A stretch of DNA of 64,000 nucleotides from Albitalea sp966211955 (GTDB taxonomy: Bacteria; Pseudomonadota; Gammaproteobacteria; Burkholderiales; Burkholderiaceae_C), in the NCBI GenBank assembly GCA_966211955.1, contig CBIHOF010000027.1, positions 6,740 through 70,739 on the forward strand, written 5' to 3'. The position numbers were made by a program, and so were the translations under genes. The notes under the pieces are model-generated. The model did not search any database. It worked only from the letters and a program-made list of their open reading frames with translations, and was not told the DNA's origin. Positions 25,432 through 34,711 of the stretch are shown in pieces (the first letter of the stretch is position 1; each line of letters opens with the position of its first letter).

Positions 25432-28400
25432 TCAGAACTCGTAGCGCCCCGTCAGCTGGAAGCTGCGGCCCGGGTAGAACCAGGCGCGGCCCATGTCGCC
25501 GATGTGCTGCTGCTGGGTCTGGCGGATGACGACGTCGGTGAGGTTCGTCACGCTGAACGACACGTTGAACGCATCGTTGAAGCGGTACGACATGCCGGCG
25601 TCCCACTGGCCAGTGGCCTCCTGCCAGGTCGGCAGGCCCCAACCCACGTCCTGGGCACCCGGACGAGCCGGATCCGCGCTCGTCGCGTCGGTGCCGCGCG
25701 TGCCGTTGGCGTCGGCCGACTGCAGGAAGCGGCTGCGCCAGCTGTAGGCCAGGCGCATCGACAGCGGACCACGGTCGTACATCAACGTGAAGTTCAAGGC
25801 GTTCTTGGACATGTACGGCAGCGGCAGGTCATTGAACGGCAGGCCGTTCGTGTCGCATCCATACACGTGCAGGCTGGCGTTCGAGTTGGCACTGCCCGCA
25901 TCGCAGTACTGGTTGCTGTACTGCTTGTAGAGCGTCTGCTTCGCGTCGATGAAGGTGTAGTTCGCCGAGACGCCGAAGCCCTTGGCCCAGTCAGGCAGCT
26001 TGTCCTGCAGGAACGGCACCTTGTCCAGGTAGGTCATGCCCGCAACTTCGAAGCCCGAGACCTTGGCTTTTGCGACGTTGTCCGGACCGGTGATCGCAAA
26101 CGTCTGCGGGTTGCCCCCCTGGCTGTTGAACGTGCGGGTGTAGATGGTGTTCATCATGATGTCCTTGACATCCTTGTGGAACACCGTGCCGGTGATCGAC
26201 TGCCCGTCACGCGGGTACCACTCGAGCGCGAGGTCGTAGCTGTTGGCCATGGTCGGCTTGAGCTTGACGTTGCCCTTGTTCTCCCCCGTGTAGGCCACCG
26301 TGTTGTTGGCGCTGTTGTAGTCCTGCTTGAGCGTCACGTACTCGGTGAGCTTGTCGAAGCTGGGCCGGTTCATGCCTTGCGACATGGCCAGGCGGCCTTG
26401 CAGGTTCTTTGCCAGGTCCACCTTGAGGTTCAGCGAGGGCAGTGCCTTCAAGAAGGTGTGCTCGATGTCCAGCGGCCGAGCGATCTTGTCGAAGCGCGGC
26501 AGATCCGGAGGCGTGGTCGAGCTGTACTGCGGGTCCAGGAGCTCGTAGCCGTGGGAGACGGCTCTCGTGCGCACGACGCGCACGCCGAGGTTGCCTTCGA
26601 CCGGGTACTTCCAATCGTCGAAGCCGAAACGCAGCGTGCCGTAGATCGCCTGGGTCTGCTCGGCCTGGGAACTGCTCTTTTCCGGGTTGCCGTCGTATAC
26701 GAGCGGGTTGAGCGCGAAGGAGTCCTTCTGGCAGTTGTCGGGCGGGGTGCCGTCGGCGCGCGCCTTGTCCAGGCACATCTGATAGCGCTGGTCGCGGATC
26801 ACCTGCTGGTACGCGTTCGGATAGTCGTGGACGAAAGCCTGGGTCGGGAAGACGACGTTGGGCAGTGTGCCCACCTTGCCGCGGTAGAAGTTGCCGTAGT
26901 TGAACAGCTCGGTCGGGATCGCGTAGTTCGAATCGCCCATGTAGGCGAAGTTGCCGCGTTGCCAACCGGTGGCCGGAGTCGAGGGCGGGACCTGGCCCGG
27001 GGTGACGTTGTCGCGCACACCCCATGGCTCGGCCACGGACCTCCACGTGTCGCCGGTGGCGTCGTAGTGGTTGGCGGTGCGGTAGGTCAGGCGCGTGCCG
27101 AAGCGGAAGTCACGAAGGACGGGATGCTCGAAGCGCAGCTTGGCATCGGCCTTCCACGCATAGAGGTCCGCATCGGCCTTGCTCGCGCCGGGCATGACAT
27201 GGTCGACGAAGTAGTTCGCCGGGTTGGCAAGGAAGTCCGTCGCGGCCTGGTTGAAGCCGATGCGCACGGGGGAGGTGCCCGAGGCATCGACGTTCATCCC
27301 CGGCGAGAAGGTGGCCAGCGCAATCATCGAGCCGAAGCTGTCGTTGGTCGCATGCACCCATTGCAGGTCGTTCTGGACGCTCCAGCGGTCGTTGATCGCC
27401 CACTTGAAGTTCCACGCCAGTTCCTGCGTTGCCGACTTCCGGTCAGAGAAGCCGGCATTCGCGTTGAACGGAATGCCGCCAGCGAGGAACTTGTTCGCAC
27501 CCTTGCTGCCCGGCATGGACATGTCGCCCGACTGGAACACGCCCGCATCGTCATAGACGCCGTTCTGGACGACGATCTTGTACGGCGAGGCGCCGTAGTT
27601 GCCTCCCATGTCGAGGAAGGTGGCCGTCTCGGTCTCGCGCTGGCGCGAGGCGGAGCCGAAGTACGTCAGCGCCGACTGCATGTCGTTCTTCTTCCACTGC
27701 AGCGCAGCGTAGAGTCCCTCGCGGTCGGTTTCGCCGGTGTTGGTGCGCCACGACGCGCCGGCGGGGATCCACGCGGTCTTGCCGGGCAGGAGGTCCGTGC
27801 GCGGGTAGTAGGCACCCAGCTGCAGCGTCTCGTTCTGGTAGGTCGAGCGGTTGTGCGCCACGTCGACCAGCACGCCCCAGTGGCCCGATTCCGCGTCCCA
27901 CTGGTTGGTGAACAGCGCCGAGATGCCGGGCGAGTGCTTGCCGGACACCTGCGCGTAGTTGTCCTGCAGGCTGAGGACGCCCTTGCGGCCCTTGAAGTCG
28001 AAGGGCAGTGCCGTGCGAAGGTTCACGAGGCCGCTGATGGCGCCTTCGACGAGTTCGGACGACGGGTTCTTGTAGACGTCCACGCCGGCCATCAGTTCGG
28101 GAGGAATGTCACCCCAGCTCAGTTCACGGCCCGGCCAGCCGGCCGAGAAGGACTCGCGGCCGTTCAGCGTGGACGAACCCCAGCTCAGGCCGCGCACGCT
28201 GATGCCCGAGCCTTCGACCGAGAAGTGTTCCGGGTCACCGCGCGAGCGGTTGCGGTCCATGGTGACGCCAACGACGCGCTGCAGCACTTCGGTGATCGAC
28301 TTGTCCGGCAGCTTGCCGGCTTCCTCGGCTTGCACCGAGTCGACGATTTCTTCCGCGTTCTGCTTGAGTTTTTGCGCCGACTGCAGCGCAGCCCGCTGGC

Positions 28401-28521
28401 CGGTCACGACCACCGGCGCCAGGGGCACGGGGTCGGTGCTCTGCGCATACACCGCACCTGCGGCGAGCAGGAGTGCCTGGGCTACGGCTCCCGAAATGGC
28501 CGTTCGCTTGAACTGTCTCAT
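25432..28521 (-). CDS. TonB-dependent outer-membrane receptor 2 (probable xyloglucan-oligosaccharide importer)
   Basis: 1029 residues. A signal peptide (RQFKRTAISGAVAQALLLAAGAVYAQ), a TonB-box-like PVVVTGQR, a plug (EEIVDSVQAEEAGKLPDKS, ITEVLQRVVGVTMDRNRS, PPELMAGVDVYKNPSSELVE) and a barrel ending in FQLTGRYEF are visible. It is a paralogue of receptor 1 along its whole length. It sits 40 bp after a surface-lipoprotein gene and before GH51, GH43 and the xylose importer under box d, so it is the best candidate for glycan uptake. Bacteroidetes would pair such a receptor with SusD; here the lipoprotein takes that position (inference). Confidence 0.93.
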   Translation of the reverse strand: MRQFKRTAISGAVAQALLLAAGAVYAQSTDPVPLAPVVVTGQRAALQSAQKLKQNAEEIVDSVQAEEAGKLPDKSITEVLQRVVGVTMDRNRSRGDPEHFSVEGSGISVRGLSWGSSTLNGRESFSAGWPGRELSWGDIPPELMAGVDVYKNPSSELVEGAISGLVNLRTALPFDFKGRKGVLSLQDNYAQVSGKHSPGISALFTNQWDAESGHWGVLVDVAHNRSTYQNETLQLGAYYPRTDLLPGKTAWIPAGASWRTNTGETDREGLYAALQWKKNDMQSALTYFGSASRQRETETATFLDMGGNYGASPYKIVVQNGVYDDAGVFQSGDMSMPGSKGANKFLAGGIPFNANAGFSDRKSATQELAWNFKWAINDRWSVQNDLQWVHATNDSFGSMIALATFSPGMNVDASGTSPVRIGFNQAATDFLANPANYFVDHVMPGASKADADLYAWKADAKLRFEHPVLRDFRFGTRLTYRTANHYDATGDTWRSVAEPWGVRDNVTPGQVPPSTPATGWQRGNFAYMGDSNYAIPTELFNYGNFYRGKVGTLPNVVFPTQAFVHDYPNAYQQVIRDQRYQMCLDKARADGTPPDNCQKDSFALNPLVYDGNPEKSSSQAEQTQAIYGTLRFGFDDWKYPVEGNLGVRVVRTRAVSHGYELLDPQYSSTTPPDLPRFDKIARPLDIEHTFLKALPSLNLKVDLAKNLQGRLAMSQGMNRPSFDKLTEYVTLKQDYNSANNTVAYTGENKGNVKLKPTMANSYDLALEWYPRDGQSITGTVFHKDVKDIMMNTIYTRTFNSQGGNPQTFAITGPDNVAKAKVSGFEVAGMTYLDKVPFLQDKLPDWAKGFGVSANYTFIDAKQTLYKQYSNQYCDAGSANSNASLHVYGCDTNGLPFNDLPLPYMSKNALNFTLMYDRGPLSMRLAYSWRSRFLQSADANGTRGTDATSADPARPGAQDVGWGLPTWQEATGQWDAGMSYRFNDAFNVSFSVTNLTDVVIRQTQQQHIGDMGRAWFYPGRSFQLTGRYEF

Positions 28522-28561
28522 CAGCTTGTCTCTCTTTGGTTGTAGTGGGTCGGCGGCGTGA

Positions 28562-30163
28562 TCACTGGACGGTGATGGGGCCGAAGACGAGGATGTCGCT
28601 GCTCAGCGTGTAGGCCGCATCGGTGGTGCCGGGCAGCGAACCGTCGGCATTCGGCGTGGGCCGCTTGAAGTTCAGCGAGCCGGGGCTGAACATGAGTGAG
28701 CGGATGCCGTTGGCGCGAATCTCGGCGAGCGCGGCGGCCTTGGACTCGGCCGAAACACCCCAGTCGAACATCCAGCCTTCGGTCTGCGGCAGGTCGGCGC
28801 TTTCACACTTGTCGGTCACTGCGAACTCGCTCAAGGGAATCAGGTAGCCGGCCGGTGCGGCGGACTTCGGATGCAGGTGAGCCGAAACAGTCACGTAGCA
28901 GTCCGAGTTGTCGGATGCCTTCTTCAGCAGGTGGTTGGTCTTGATGCGCACGAACAGGTCGCCGCCTCCGTCGAACAACGTCTGGTTCTGGGCCAGCGAG
29001 ACGAACAGCGAGTTCTCGGTCGTCACGTCGAACGGCATCCAGTCGAAGCTGGAGATGTTTCCGGAGCCATCCTTGACGCCTTTGCGAGGTGCGCCGATCT
29101 CGAAGTTGTAGTACGACCACCAGCCATCGGTGGTGCCCTTCCAGTCGGTGTTCGACGCTGGCTTGATGTCAAGGCCAAACATCGTGATGCCCGGCGTCAC
29201 AACCAGGTTGCAGTACGACGGCGTCGCGCCACCGCACCAGCTGGCGATCGGAACGCCGGCGGAGGTGTTGATCTCACCGAACTCCGTCGTGCGACTCCTC
29301 GCCATGTCGAAGCCCGTCGCGAAGAAGCGCGGGTCCACGCTCACCGACAGGTTCTCGGTCGAGCCGCCGGCGCTGGACAGGGTCACGCTGCAGCTGCCCT
29401 TGGCGTTCAGGCGAAGCTCGTTGCCGACGACCGTGCACACCGTCGGCGTGGTGCTCGCGTAGCTGAGGGCGTTGCCGCTGGCGTCGGCCACGTCGAGCGC
29501 GACCGTTTGTGTCTTGCCCAGGGACTGGACGACGAAGGGCGGGTTCGGCCCGACCGCGATGATCGCCGCGCTGGTCATTGCGGCATGGTTGGCATCCGCG
29601 GGCGCGGTCACGGAGAGTTGGCAAGCACCTTCCGCGAGGACAGTCAGCGCGTTGCCGCTGACTGTGCAGACCGTGGGCGACAGGGAGGCGTAGGTCGCCG
29701 CAACACCACCGTCGGTGTTGGCGGACAGCGTGACGGTTTCGGTGCTCGCACGCAGCACGATGCCGACCGGCAGCACCGGAAGCTGCGCATGCTTGAGCAC
29801 ATTGAACAGCTGGCTCGTGTCGTCCGCTGCAGCCCACTGCACGCCATCGGCGGTGGTGCCGCCGCCCTGGCTCGCGACCACCAGGCATTCACCCGCGCTG
29901 ATGACGGTGAGCTGGTCGCCGGAGACCGTGCACGTGGTGGGCGTGCCGGAGCGGAACGCGATCGGCAGGCCGGAAGACGCCGTCGCGGTCAGCGTCACGG
30001 GGCCGTTGAGCAGCGTCGCGCCGCCCGGGTACTTGAAGTTGATGCTCTGCAGCCGGCCTTCCGAGCCGCCGCCACCGCTGCCACCGCCGCCACAGCCGGC
30101 GATGAGTGCGCTGCAGGCCAGGGCGGCCGCGGACAGTCGAAGAGGAAAGGTGATTTGTCTCAT
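28562..30163 (-). CDS. Surface-type lipoprotein with three Ig-like repeats and a C-terminal domain; candidate glycan-binding protein
   Basis: 533 residues, not a family I can name. The signal peptide ends in lipobox LIAGC (Cys24) and a Gly/Ser linker (GGGGSGGGGSEG). Three repeats follow, each with a two-Cys core: PTTCTVSGDQLTVISAGEC, PTVCTVSGNALTVLAEGAC and PTVCTVVGNELRLNAKGSC. From about 275 a different, aromatic-rich domain begins (SWCGGATPSYCN, TTDGWWSYYNFEIGAP, DCYVTVSAHLHP). The layout of linker, Ig stack and distal beta domain is that of surface glycan-binding proteins of glycan loci. It heads the operon with receptor 2; box d is 105 bp upstream. Function is inference. Confidence 0.8.
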   Translation of the reverse strand: MRQITFPLRLSAAALACSALIAGCGGGGSGGGGSEGRLQSINFKYPGGATLLNGPVTLTATASSGLPIAFRSGTPTTCTVSGDQLTVISAGECLVVASQGGGTTADGVQWAAADDTSQLFNVLKHAQLPVLPVGIVLRASTETVTLSANTDGGVAATYASLSPTVCTVSGNALTVLAEGACQLSVTAPADANHAAMTSAAIIAVGPNPPFVVQSLGKTQTVALDVADASGNALSYASTTPTVCTVVGNELRLNAKGSCSVTLSSAGGSTENLSVSVDPRFFATGFDMARSRTTEFGEINTSAGVPIASWCGGATPSYCNLVVTPGITMFGLDIKPASNTDWKGTTDGWWSYYNFEIGAPRKGVKDGSGNISSFDWMPFDVTTENSLFVSLAQNQTLFDGGGDLFVRIKTNHLLKKASDNSDCYVTVSAHLHPKSAAPAGYLIPLSEFAVTDKCESADLPQTEGWMFDWGVSAESKAAALAEIRANGIRSLMFSPGSLNFKRPTPNADGSLPGTTDAAYTLSSDILVFGPITVQ

Positions 30164-30267
30164 GTCTGTTCTCTTGTGTCGGTCGGCTGGGTGATGGCCG
30201 CCTGGATGCGATCAATCCGTTGATCACCCGGATCAGGATCAGTGCGATATGTCGCTATATCGGAAAT

Positions 30268-30312
30268 ATTAGTTTGGACGATGAACGAAATAAGAGAGGT
30301 AAAACACCTAGG
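30268..30312 (-). promoter_or_regulatory. Conserved box d, upstream of the lipoprotein-receptor 2-xylFHG operon
   Basis: Minus strand: CCTAGGTGTTTTACCTC, TCTTATTTCGTTCA, TCGTC, CAAACTAAT. It lies between the GH95 stop codon and the lipoprotein ATG and points at the lipoprotein gene. Confidence 0.75.
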
Positions 30313-30335
30313 CCCGACGATGAATTTCCCGGGGT

Positions 30336-32777
30336 CTACGGAAGTGCGTCGCCTGACAGCGCTGTCCGACCATTGGTGCCAAGCGTCAAGGCCTTCGCAC
30401 GCGCTCCATGCCGCAGAACGATCGGCGTGCCGCTGCGGCCGCGCAGCGTGACGCCTGTCACGCTGCCCTGGGCCCAGCGGATGTCCATGTCGATCCCGCC
30501 GCGCACGCGAACGCCGCGCAGCTCTCCTTCGCTCCACGCTTTCGGCAGCGCAGGCAGCAGGTGGATCTCGCCGCCCCACGACTGCACGATCATCTCGAGG
30601 ATGCCAGCCGCGCCGCCGAAGTTGCCGTCGATCTGGAACGGCGGGTGCGAGTCGAACATGTTCGGGTAAGTGCGTACCGGTCCGAGCAAACCCTGAAGAA
30701 TCGAATGCGCGCGCTCGCCGTTGCCAAGACGCGCCCACAGCGCCAGGCGCCATGCGGTGGCCCAGCCGGTGGACTGGTCGCCGCGGGTGTCCAGCGTGTG
30801 CATCGCAGCCTGTGCCAGCACCGGCGTGTCGCGCACGTTGATCTGCCCGCTCGGGTACACCGCATACAGATGCGACACGTGCCGATGGCGTTGATCCGTC
30901 GCGCCCGCGTCCCAGTCCTCGAGCCATTCCTGCAGCTGCCCTTGCGCGCCGATGCGGTCGGCCGGCAAGCGCTCGCGCGCGACGCGAAGCTCGCGAGAGA
31001 AGTCGTCGTCTGCATGGCCCAGCAACGCATGCGCGCGCAGGGTGTGATCGAAGAGGTCGCGCAGGATCTGCCGGTCCATCGCGGGCCCCGCGCACAGCGC
31101 GACGCCCAGGTGGTGATCGTTCTCCGGAGAGATCGACGGTGAGGTGACGAGTCCCCGGCCCTTCGGGTCTTCCACCAGCGTGTCGAGGAAGAAAAGCGAT
31201 GCACCCTTCAGCAGCGGATACAGGCGCCGCAGCACCGCGGGATCGGGCTGGTATTCATGCTGGTCCCACAGCGTGTTGCACAGCCATGCGCCGCCGCAGG
31301 GCCACAGGCCCCACTGCGGCCCATCGATCGGAGCGGTCGCGCGCCACAGGTCGGTGTTGTGGTGCGCCACCCAGCCGCGCGCGCCATAGCAGGTGCGCGC
31401 CGTGCGCGCGCCGGTGATCGAGAGGTCCTCCACCATGCGCAGCAGAGGCTCCACGCATTCGGCGAGGTTGGCCGGCCCCGCGGGCCAGTAGTTCATCTCG
31501 GTGTTGATGTTGATCGTGTACTTGCCGCCCCAGGGCGAATGGTTGCCTTCGTTCCAGCGACCTTGCAGGTTGGCCGGCTCGCTGCCGGGGCGCGACGACG
31601 AGATCAGCAGGTAGCGTGCGTACTGCACGTACAGCGACGCGAGGGCGGGCTGCACTTCGGTGTCCGCCGCGTAGATGCGCTCGTTGGTGGGCCGCGCGTC
31701 GCGCTCGCCGCTGCCGATGCGCAGCGACAGGCGGCGGAACAGTGCGCGGTGCGACTGCAGGTGCCGCTGCCTGAGCGTTTCGTAGGGCATGCGCGATGCG
31801 GTGTCCGTGCGGCTGCGCACGGCGGCCACCGGGTCGCCGCTCACGTCGTCGAAGCGCACGTGGCTTGTCGCCGCAGCCACCAGCAGGGTGAGCGTTCGCG
31901 CGCCGCGCACCTCGATGCGATCACCGTTCACCGCAACGTGGCCGTCGCTGATGGCCTTCACGCGCAATGCGTAGCGCAAGGCCGATGCGATGCCGGCGTC
32001 GGCGATGTTGCGGCCCTGGATCAGCATCGCAGCATCGCCGTCCGGTGTGATCGCCAATGTCGATGGCCGCTGCACTTCGTTCAGCGACTCGCGTGCATCC
32101 CATGCAGCACCCACCAGCCGCACCGCGCCCGTCTTGCGGTCGTCGGTCTTCGCGCCGTAGTCGGCATCGCCCGGGTGGCGGTGGCCGATGTCGAGATCGA
32201 ATCGTCCGCCCCGTGCCGACAGGCGGATCACCAGCACCTGGTCAGGCTCGCTGCAGAACACCTCGCGGGTGTGCCGCACACGGCCGTCGGCGAACCTCGC
32301 GGTGGCTGTCGCGCTGTCGAGGTCGAGCCAGCGGCGGTAGCCGGCTGTGGCTTGCAGGCCCCGGGTGTCGAGGAAGAGGTCGCCCGCGGTGCCGTAGGGC
32401 ATCTGCACCAGGGGCTTGGCCATCATCGTCTTGCCGGCGAGTTCCGAGGCCTCATGCCATCGGCCTTCGTCGAGCAGGGCGCGCACGCGCGGCAGCGCCT
32501 GCAGCGCCTCGGGGTTGTCCGGCGTGTACGGGCCGCCGCCGAAGAGCGTGTCGATGTTGAGCTGCACGCGTTCCTGCGCGACGCGGCCGAACACCATCGC
32601 GCCGAGGCGGCCGTTGCCCACCGGCAGCGCCTCGACCCACGGGCCGGCCGGCTGCTCGTACCACAGCGAAAGATCCTCCCGTCCGTCGCGCTCGGTCGCT
32701 TGCACCTTCGCGCTCGCGAGACCGGGAAGGGCCAGTGCAACTCCGGCACCGGCGAGGAAGCGGCGCCGTCCGTTCAT
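30336..32777 (-). CDS. GH95 alpha-L-fucosidase
   Basis: 813 residues, normal for the family. A Tat-like leader (NGRRRFLAGAGVALALPGLASA) precedes the N-terminal beta domain (LWYEQPAGPWVEALPVGNGR, LGAMVFGRVAQERVQLN) and the (alpha/alpha)6 barrel with KYTININTEMNYWPAGPANL, the catalytic-site motif, GWVAHHNTDLWRATAPIDG and FQIDGNFGGAAGILEMI. GH95 enzymes invert alpha-1,2-linked fucose, the linkage on the galactose of fucosylated xyloglucan. Its ATG overlaps the stop of the GH29 gene (ATGA), so the two fucosidases are translationally coupled. Some GH95 members act on galactose instead, so specificity is inferred. Confidence 0.92.
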   Translation of the reverse strand: MNGRRRFLAGAGVALALPGLASAKVQATERDGREDLSLWYEQPAGPWVEALPVGNGRLGAMVFGRVAQERVQLNIDTLFGGGPYTPDNPEALQALPRVRALLDEGRWHEASELAGKTMMAKPLVQMPYGTAGDLFLDTRGLQATAGYRRWLDLDSATATARFADGRVRHTREVFCSEPDQVLVIRLSARGGRFDLDIGHRHPGDADYGAKTDDRKTGAVRLVGAAWDARESLNEVQRPSTLAITPDGDAAMLIQGRNIADAGIASALRYALRVKAISDGHVAVNGDRIEVRGARTLTLLVAAATSHVRFDDVSGDPVAAVRSRTDTASRMPYETLRQRHLQSHRALFRRLSLRIGSGERDARPTNERIYAADTEVQPALASLYVQYARYLLISSSRPGSEPANLQGRWNEGNHSPWGGKYTININTEMNYWPAGPANLAECVEPLLRMVEDLSITGARTARTCYGARGWVAHHNTDLWRATAPIDGPQWGLWPCGGAWLCNTLWDQHEYQPDPAVLRRLYPLLKGASLFFLDTLVEDPKGRGLVTSPSISPENDHHLGVALCAGPAMDRQILRDLFDHTLRAHALLGHADDDFSRELRVARERLPADRIGAQGQLQEWLEDWDAGATDQRHRHVSHLYAVYPSGQINVRDTPVLAQAAMHTLDTRGDQSTGWATAWRLALWARLGNGERAHSILQGLLGPVRTYPNMFDSHPPFQIDGNFGGAAGILEMIVQSWGGEIHLLPALPKAWSEGELRGVRVRGGIDMDIRWAQGSVTGVTLRGRSGTPIVLRHGARAKALTLGTNGRTALSGDALP

Positions 32778-34435
32778 GCGAGGCCCGGCCCCCTGATCTT
32801 CAGCGCCACCGCGACCGAGCCGGCCAGGCCTTCGGGCAGCTTCACTTCCAGGCCCTTGCGGCTGCGCGTGAACGTGAGGTTGTCGCTGGAGCCGACGGCC
32901 TCGACGCGTTCGATCGCGCCGGGTGCGAGCGCCGAGTCTTGTGCGAGCGAGGCGATGCGCAGCACGCCGCTGCGGGGCCAGCCGAGCGCGATGGCGTACA
33001 GCGCGCCGTCCTTGGTGGTGAAGCGGAAATCTTCCGCCGTGAACGATTGCGCCTGGCCTTCGCTGAACATGCCCCCGGTCACGCGCGTCGGCCCTTCGCC
33101 GAAGCTGCGCCACGGCCGCGTGCCGTGGATGGCCTCGCCGTTGCGGCCCATCCAGGCAGCCATCTCGTCGAGGAACTTGTGCTCATCGGCGTCGATGCTG
33201 CCGTCGCCGCGCACCGGGATCGAAAGCAGCAGGTTGCCGTTCTTGGAGACGATGTCCACCAGGCGGTGGATCACGCTCGCGGCCGACTTGTAGTGGTGGC
33301 CCTCGAAGACGCCGCGGTTGTAGTGCCAGTCGCCGATGCAGGTGCAGGTCTGCCAGGGCAGGGGCTCGATGCCGTCGCGCTGGCCGCGCTCGACGTCCTC
33401 GACCAGCCCCGCCCGGCGCTCGGGCGGGAGCACCTTGCCGTTGACCACGGCCTCCAGCTTGCCGCCGTTCCAGGCCATGCTGGCGTTGTAGTAATGGGCG
33501 GTGATGTCCAGCCCCGCCTGGCCGAGTGGCAGGCCGGTGTCGTCGAAGTACACCAGGTCGGGCCGGTAGCTGTCGATCAGGTCGCGTGCGCGCAGGAACC
33601 ACTGGCGCACGAACGCCGGATTGCCCGCCGGCGGCTTCTCGTCCCACGCCCCGGTGTTGCCGTCGTGCCATTCGTTGCCGGTGCGGATGGTGGTGATGCC
33701 GTCGGGCATCACCATGTTGCGGCCGGTGTAGAGATCCTGCGGGTCCAGGCCTTCCCACCAGGTGCCCTTGCCGTCGGCCTTGGTGAGGCGATACGCGTCG
33801 TAGCGCTGGCCGGCGAGCGGCCCTTCGGGGTCGTAGCCGTAGGCGGTCTGCAGCCAGTGCCACGCATGCGCCGAATGGTTGCTCACGCCGAAGCGCAGGC
33901 CCTTGGCGCGCGCCACCTTCGCCCAGGTGCCGACGATGTCGCGCTTGGGGCCCACGCGCACCGAGTTCCAGGCGTGGTACTTGGAGTCGTAGGCGTCGAA
34001 GTTGTCGTGGTGGTTGGCGAGCGCGACGAAGTACTTCGCGCCGGCCTTGGCGTACAGGTCCATCAGCGCCTCGGGCTGCCACGCGTCGGCCTTCCAGCGG
34101 TTCTGCATCTCCATGAAGCCGACCTTGGTGGGGTGGCCGTAGGTGCGCAGGTGATGGTCGTACTGCCAGTTGCCCTGCCGGTACATGTTGCGCGCGTACC
34201 AGTCGCCCATCTCGGGCACGCACTGCGCGCTCCAGTGGGCCCAGATGCCGAACTTGGCGTCGCGGAACCAGTCGGGCGTGCGGTAGTTGTCGACGAGCGA
34301 CGCCCATGTGGGAGCGAAGGTGGCGGGCGCAGCAGCCTGCGTGGACTGGACGCCCAGCGCGCCGGCTGCCGTGGCGGCCTGGATGAAGGAGCGCCTCGTC
34401 AGGCGAGCGCCAGTGTCTCTTTCGTCGTTGTGCAT
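32774..34435 (-). CDS. GH29 alpha-L-fucosidase
   Basis: 553 residues with a Tat signal (LTRRSFIQAATAAGALGV). The GH29 barrel begins WFRDAKFGIWAHWSAQCVPE, continues with YFVALANHHDNFDAYDSKY (the family HHD motif) and carries the nucleophile Asp in PDLVYFDDTGLP, near residue 298. The long distance between HHDNFD and the nucleophile and the wide loops fit the broad-specificity GH29 group. A C-terminal beta domain ends the protein. ATG 34435 starts the Tat leader; an upstream in-frame GTG (34477) is less likely. It heads a two-gene fucosidase unit with no xylR-type box, but with a different palindrome pair upstream. Confidence 0.92.
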   Translation of the reverse strand: MHNDERDTGARLTRRSFIQAATAAGALGVQSTQAAAPATFAPTWASLVDNYRTPDWFRDAKFGIWAHWSAQCVPEMGDWYARNMYRQGNWQYDHHLRTYGHPTKVGFMEMQNRWKADAWQPEALMDLYAKAGAKYFVALANHHDNFDAYDSKYHAWNSVRVGPKRDIVGTWAKVARAKGLRFGVSNHSAHAWHWLQTAYGYDPEGPLAGQRYDAYRLTKADGKGTWWEGLDPQDLYTGRNMVMPDGITTIRTGNEWHDGNTGAWDEKPPAGNPAFVRQWFLRARDLIDSYRPDLVYFDDTGLPLGQAGLDITAHYYNASMAWNGGKLEAVVNGKVLPPERRAGLVEDVERGQRDGIEPLPWQTCTCIGDWHYNRGVFEGHHYKSAASVIHRLVDIVSKNGNLLLSIPVRGDGSIDADEHKFLDEMAAWMGRNGEAIHGTRPWRSFGEGPTRVTGGMFSEGQAQSFTAEDFRFTTKDGALYAIALGWPRSGVLRIASLAQDSALAPGAIERVEAVGSSDNLTFTRSRKGLEVKLPEGLAGSVAVALKIRGPGLA

Positions 34436-34578
34436 GCTTGCTTCAGGTTGCGAGGAGCAGTGGATGCCGGCGAGCACCGTGCCCCGTTGGGGAACTGGCG
34501 TCGTCGTCGTCCGGGCTCCCGCTCATCGCGGGGACCATGGCGCCCTGCCGGAGCGCCCATGCACATGCTTCGCGTATG

Positions 34579-34622
34579 CATCAGAAATGATCGCATCAAC
34601 GAGGTATGTCAGACTTCTGATG
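34579..34622 (-). promoter_or_regulatory. Palindromic operator-like elements upstream of the fucosidase unit
   Basis: TCAGACTTCTGA (34609-34620) is a palindrome with a 2-bp centre, and CATCAGAA (34579-34586) is repeated inverted as TTCTGATG (34615-34622). They lie 144-187 bp before the GH29 start in a 276-bp gap with no gene. The sequence differs from boxes a-g, which suggests another regulator, possibly fucose-responsive (inference). Confidence 0.45.
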
Positions 34623-34711
34623 ACGCCGCTATATCGTTACTTTGTCGCGTCGACCATGGATTGCTCGGGTCGGGACAACCCCGAGTGGCCGCCCAGGAAG
34701 GGGGCCAGGCG

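Noticed and set aside
25141..28545. 1134-codon plus-strand open frame over receptor 2 and GH51
   Set aside because: It is the antisense shadow of two clear genes, with shadow-like composition and no domain.
30056..30100. Simple-sequence GGN repeat near 30.08 kb as a possible unstable repeat
   Set aside because: It is the coding sequence of the Gly/Ser tether after the lipobox and has no exact unit repeated often enough.
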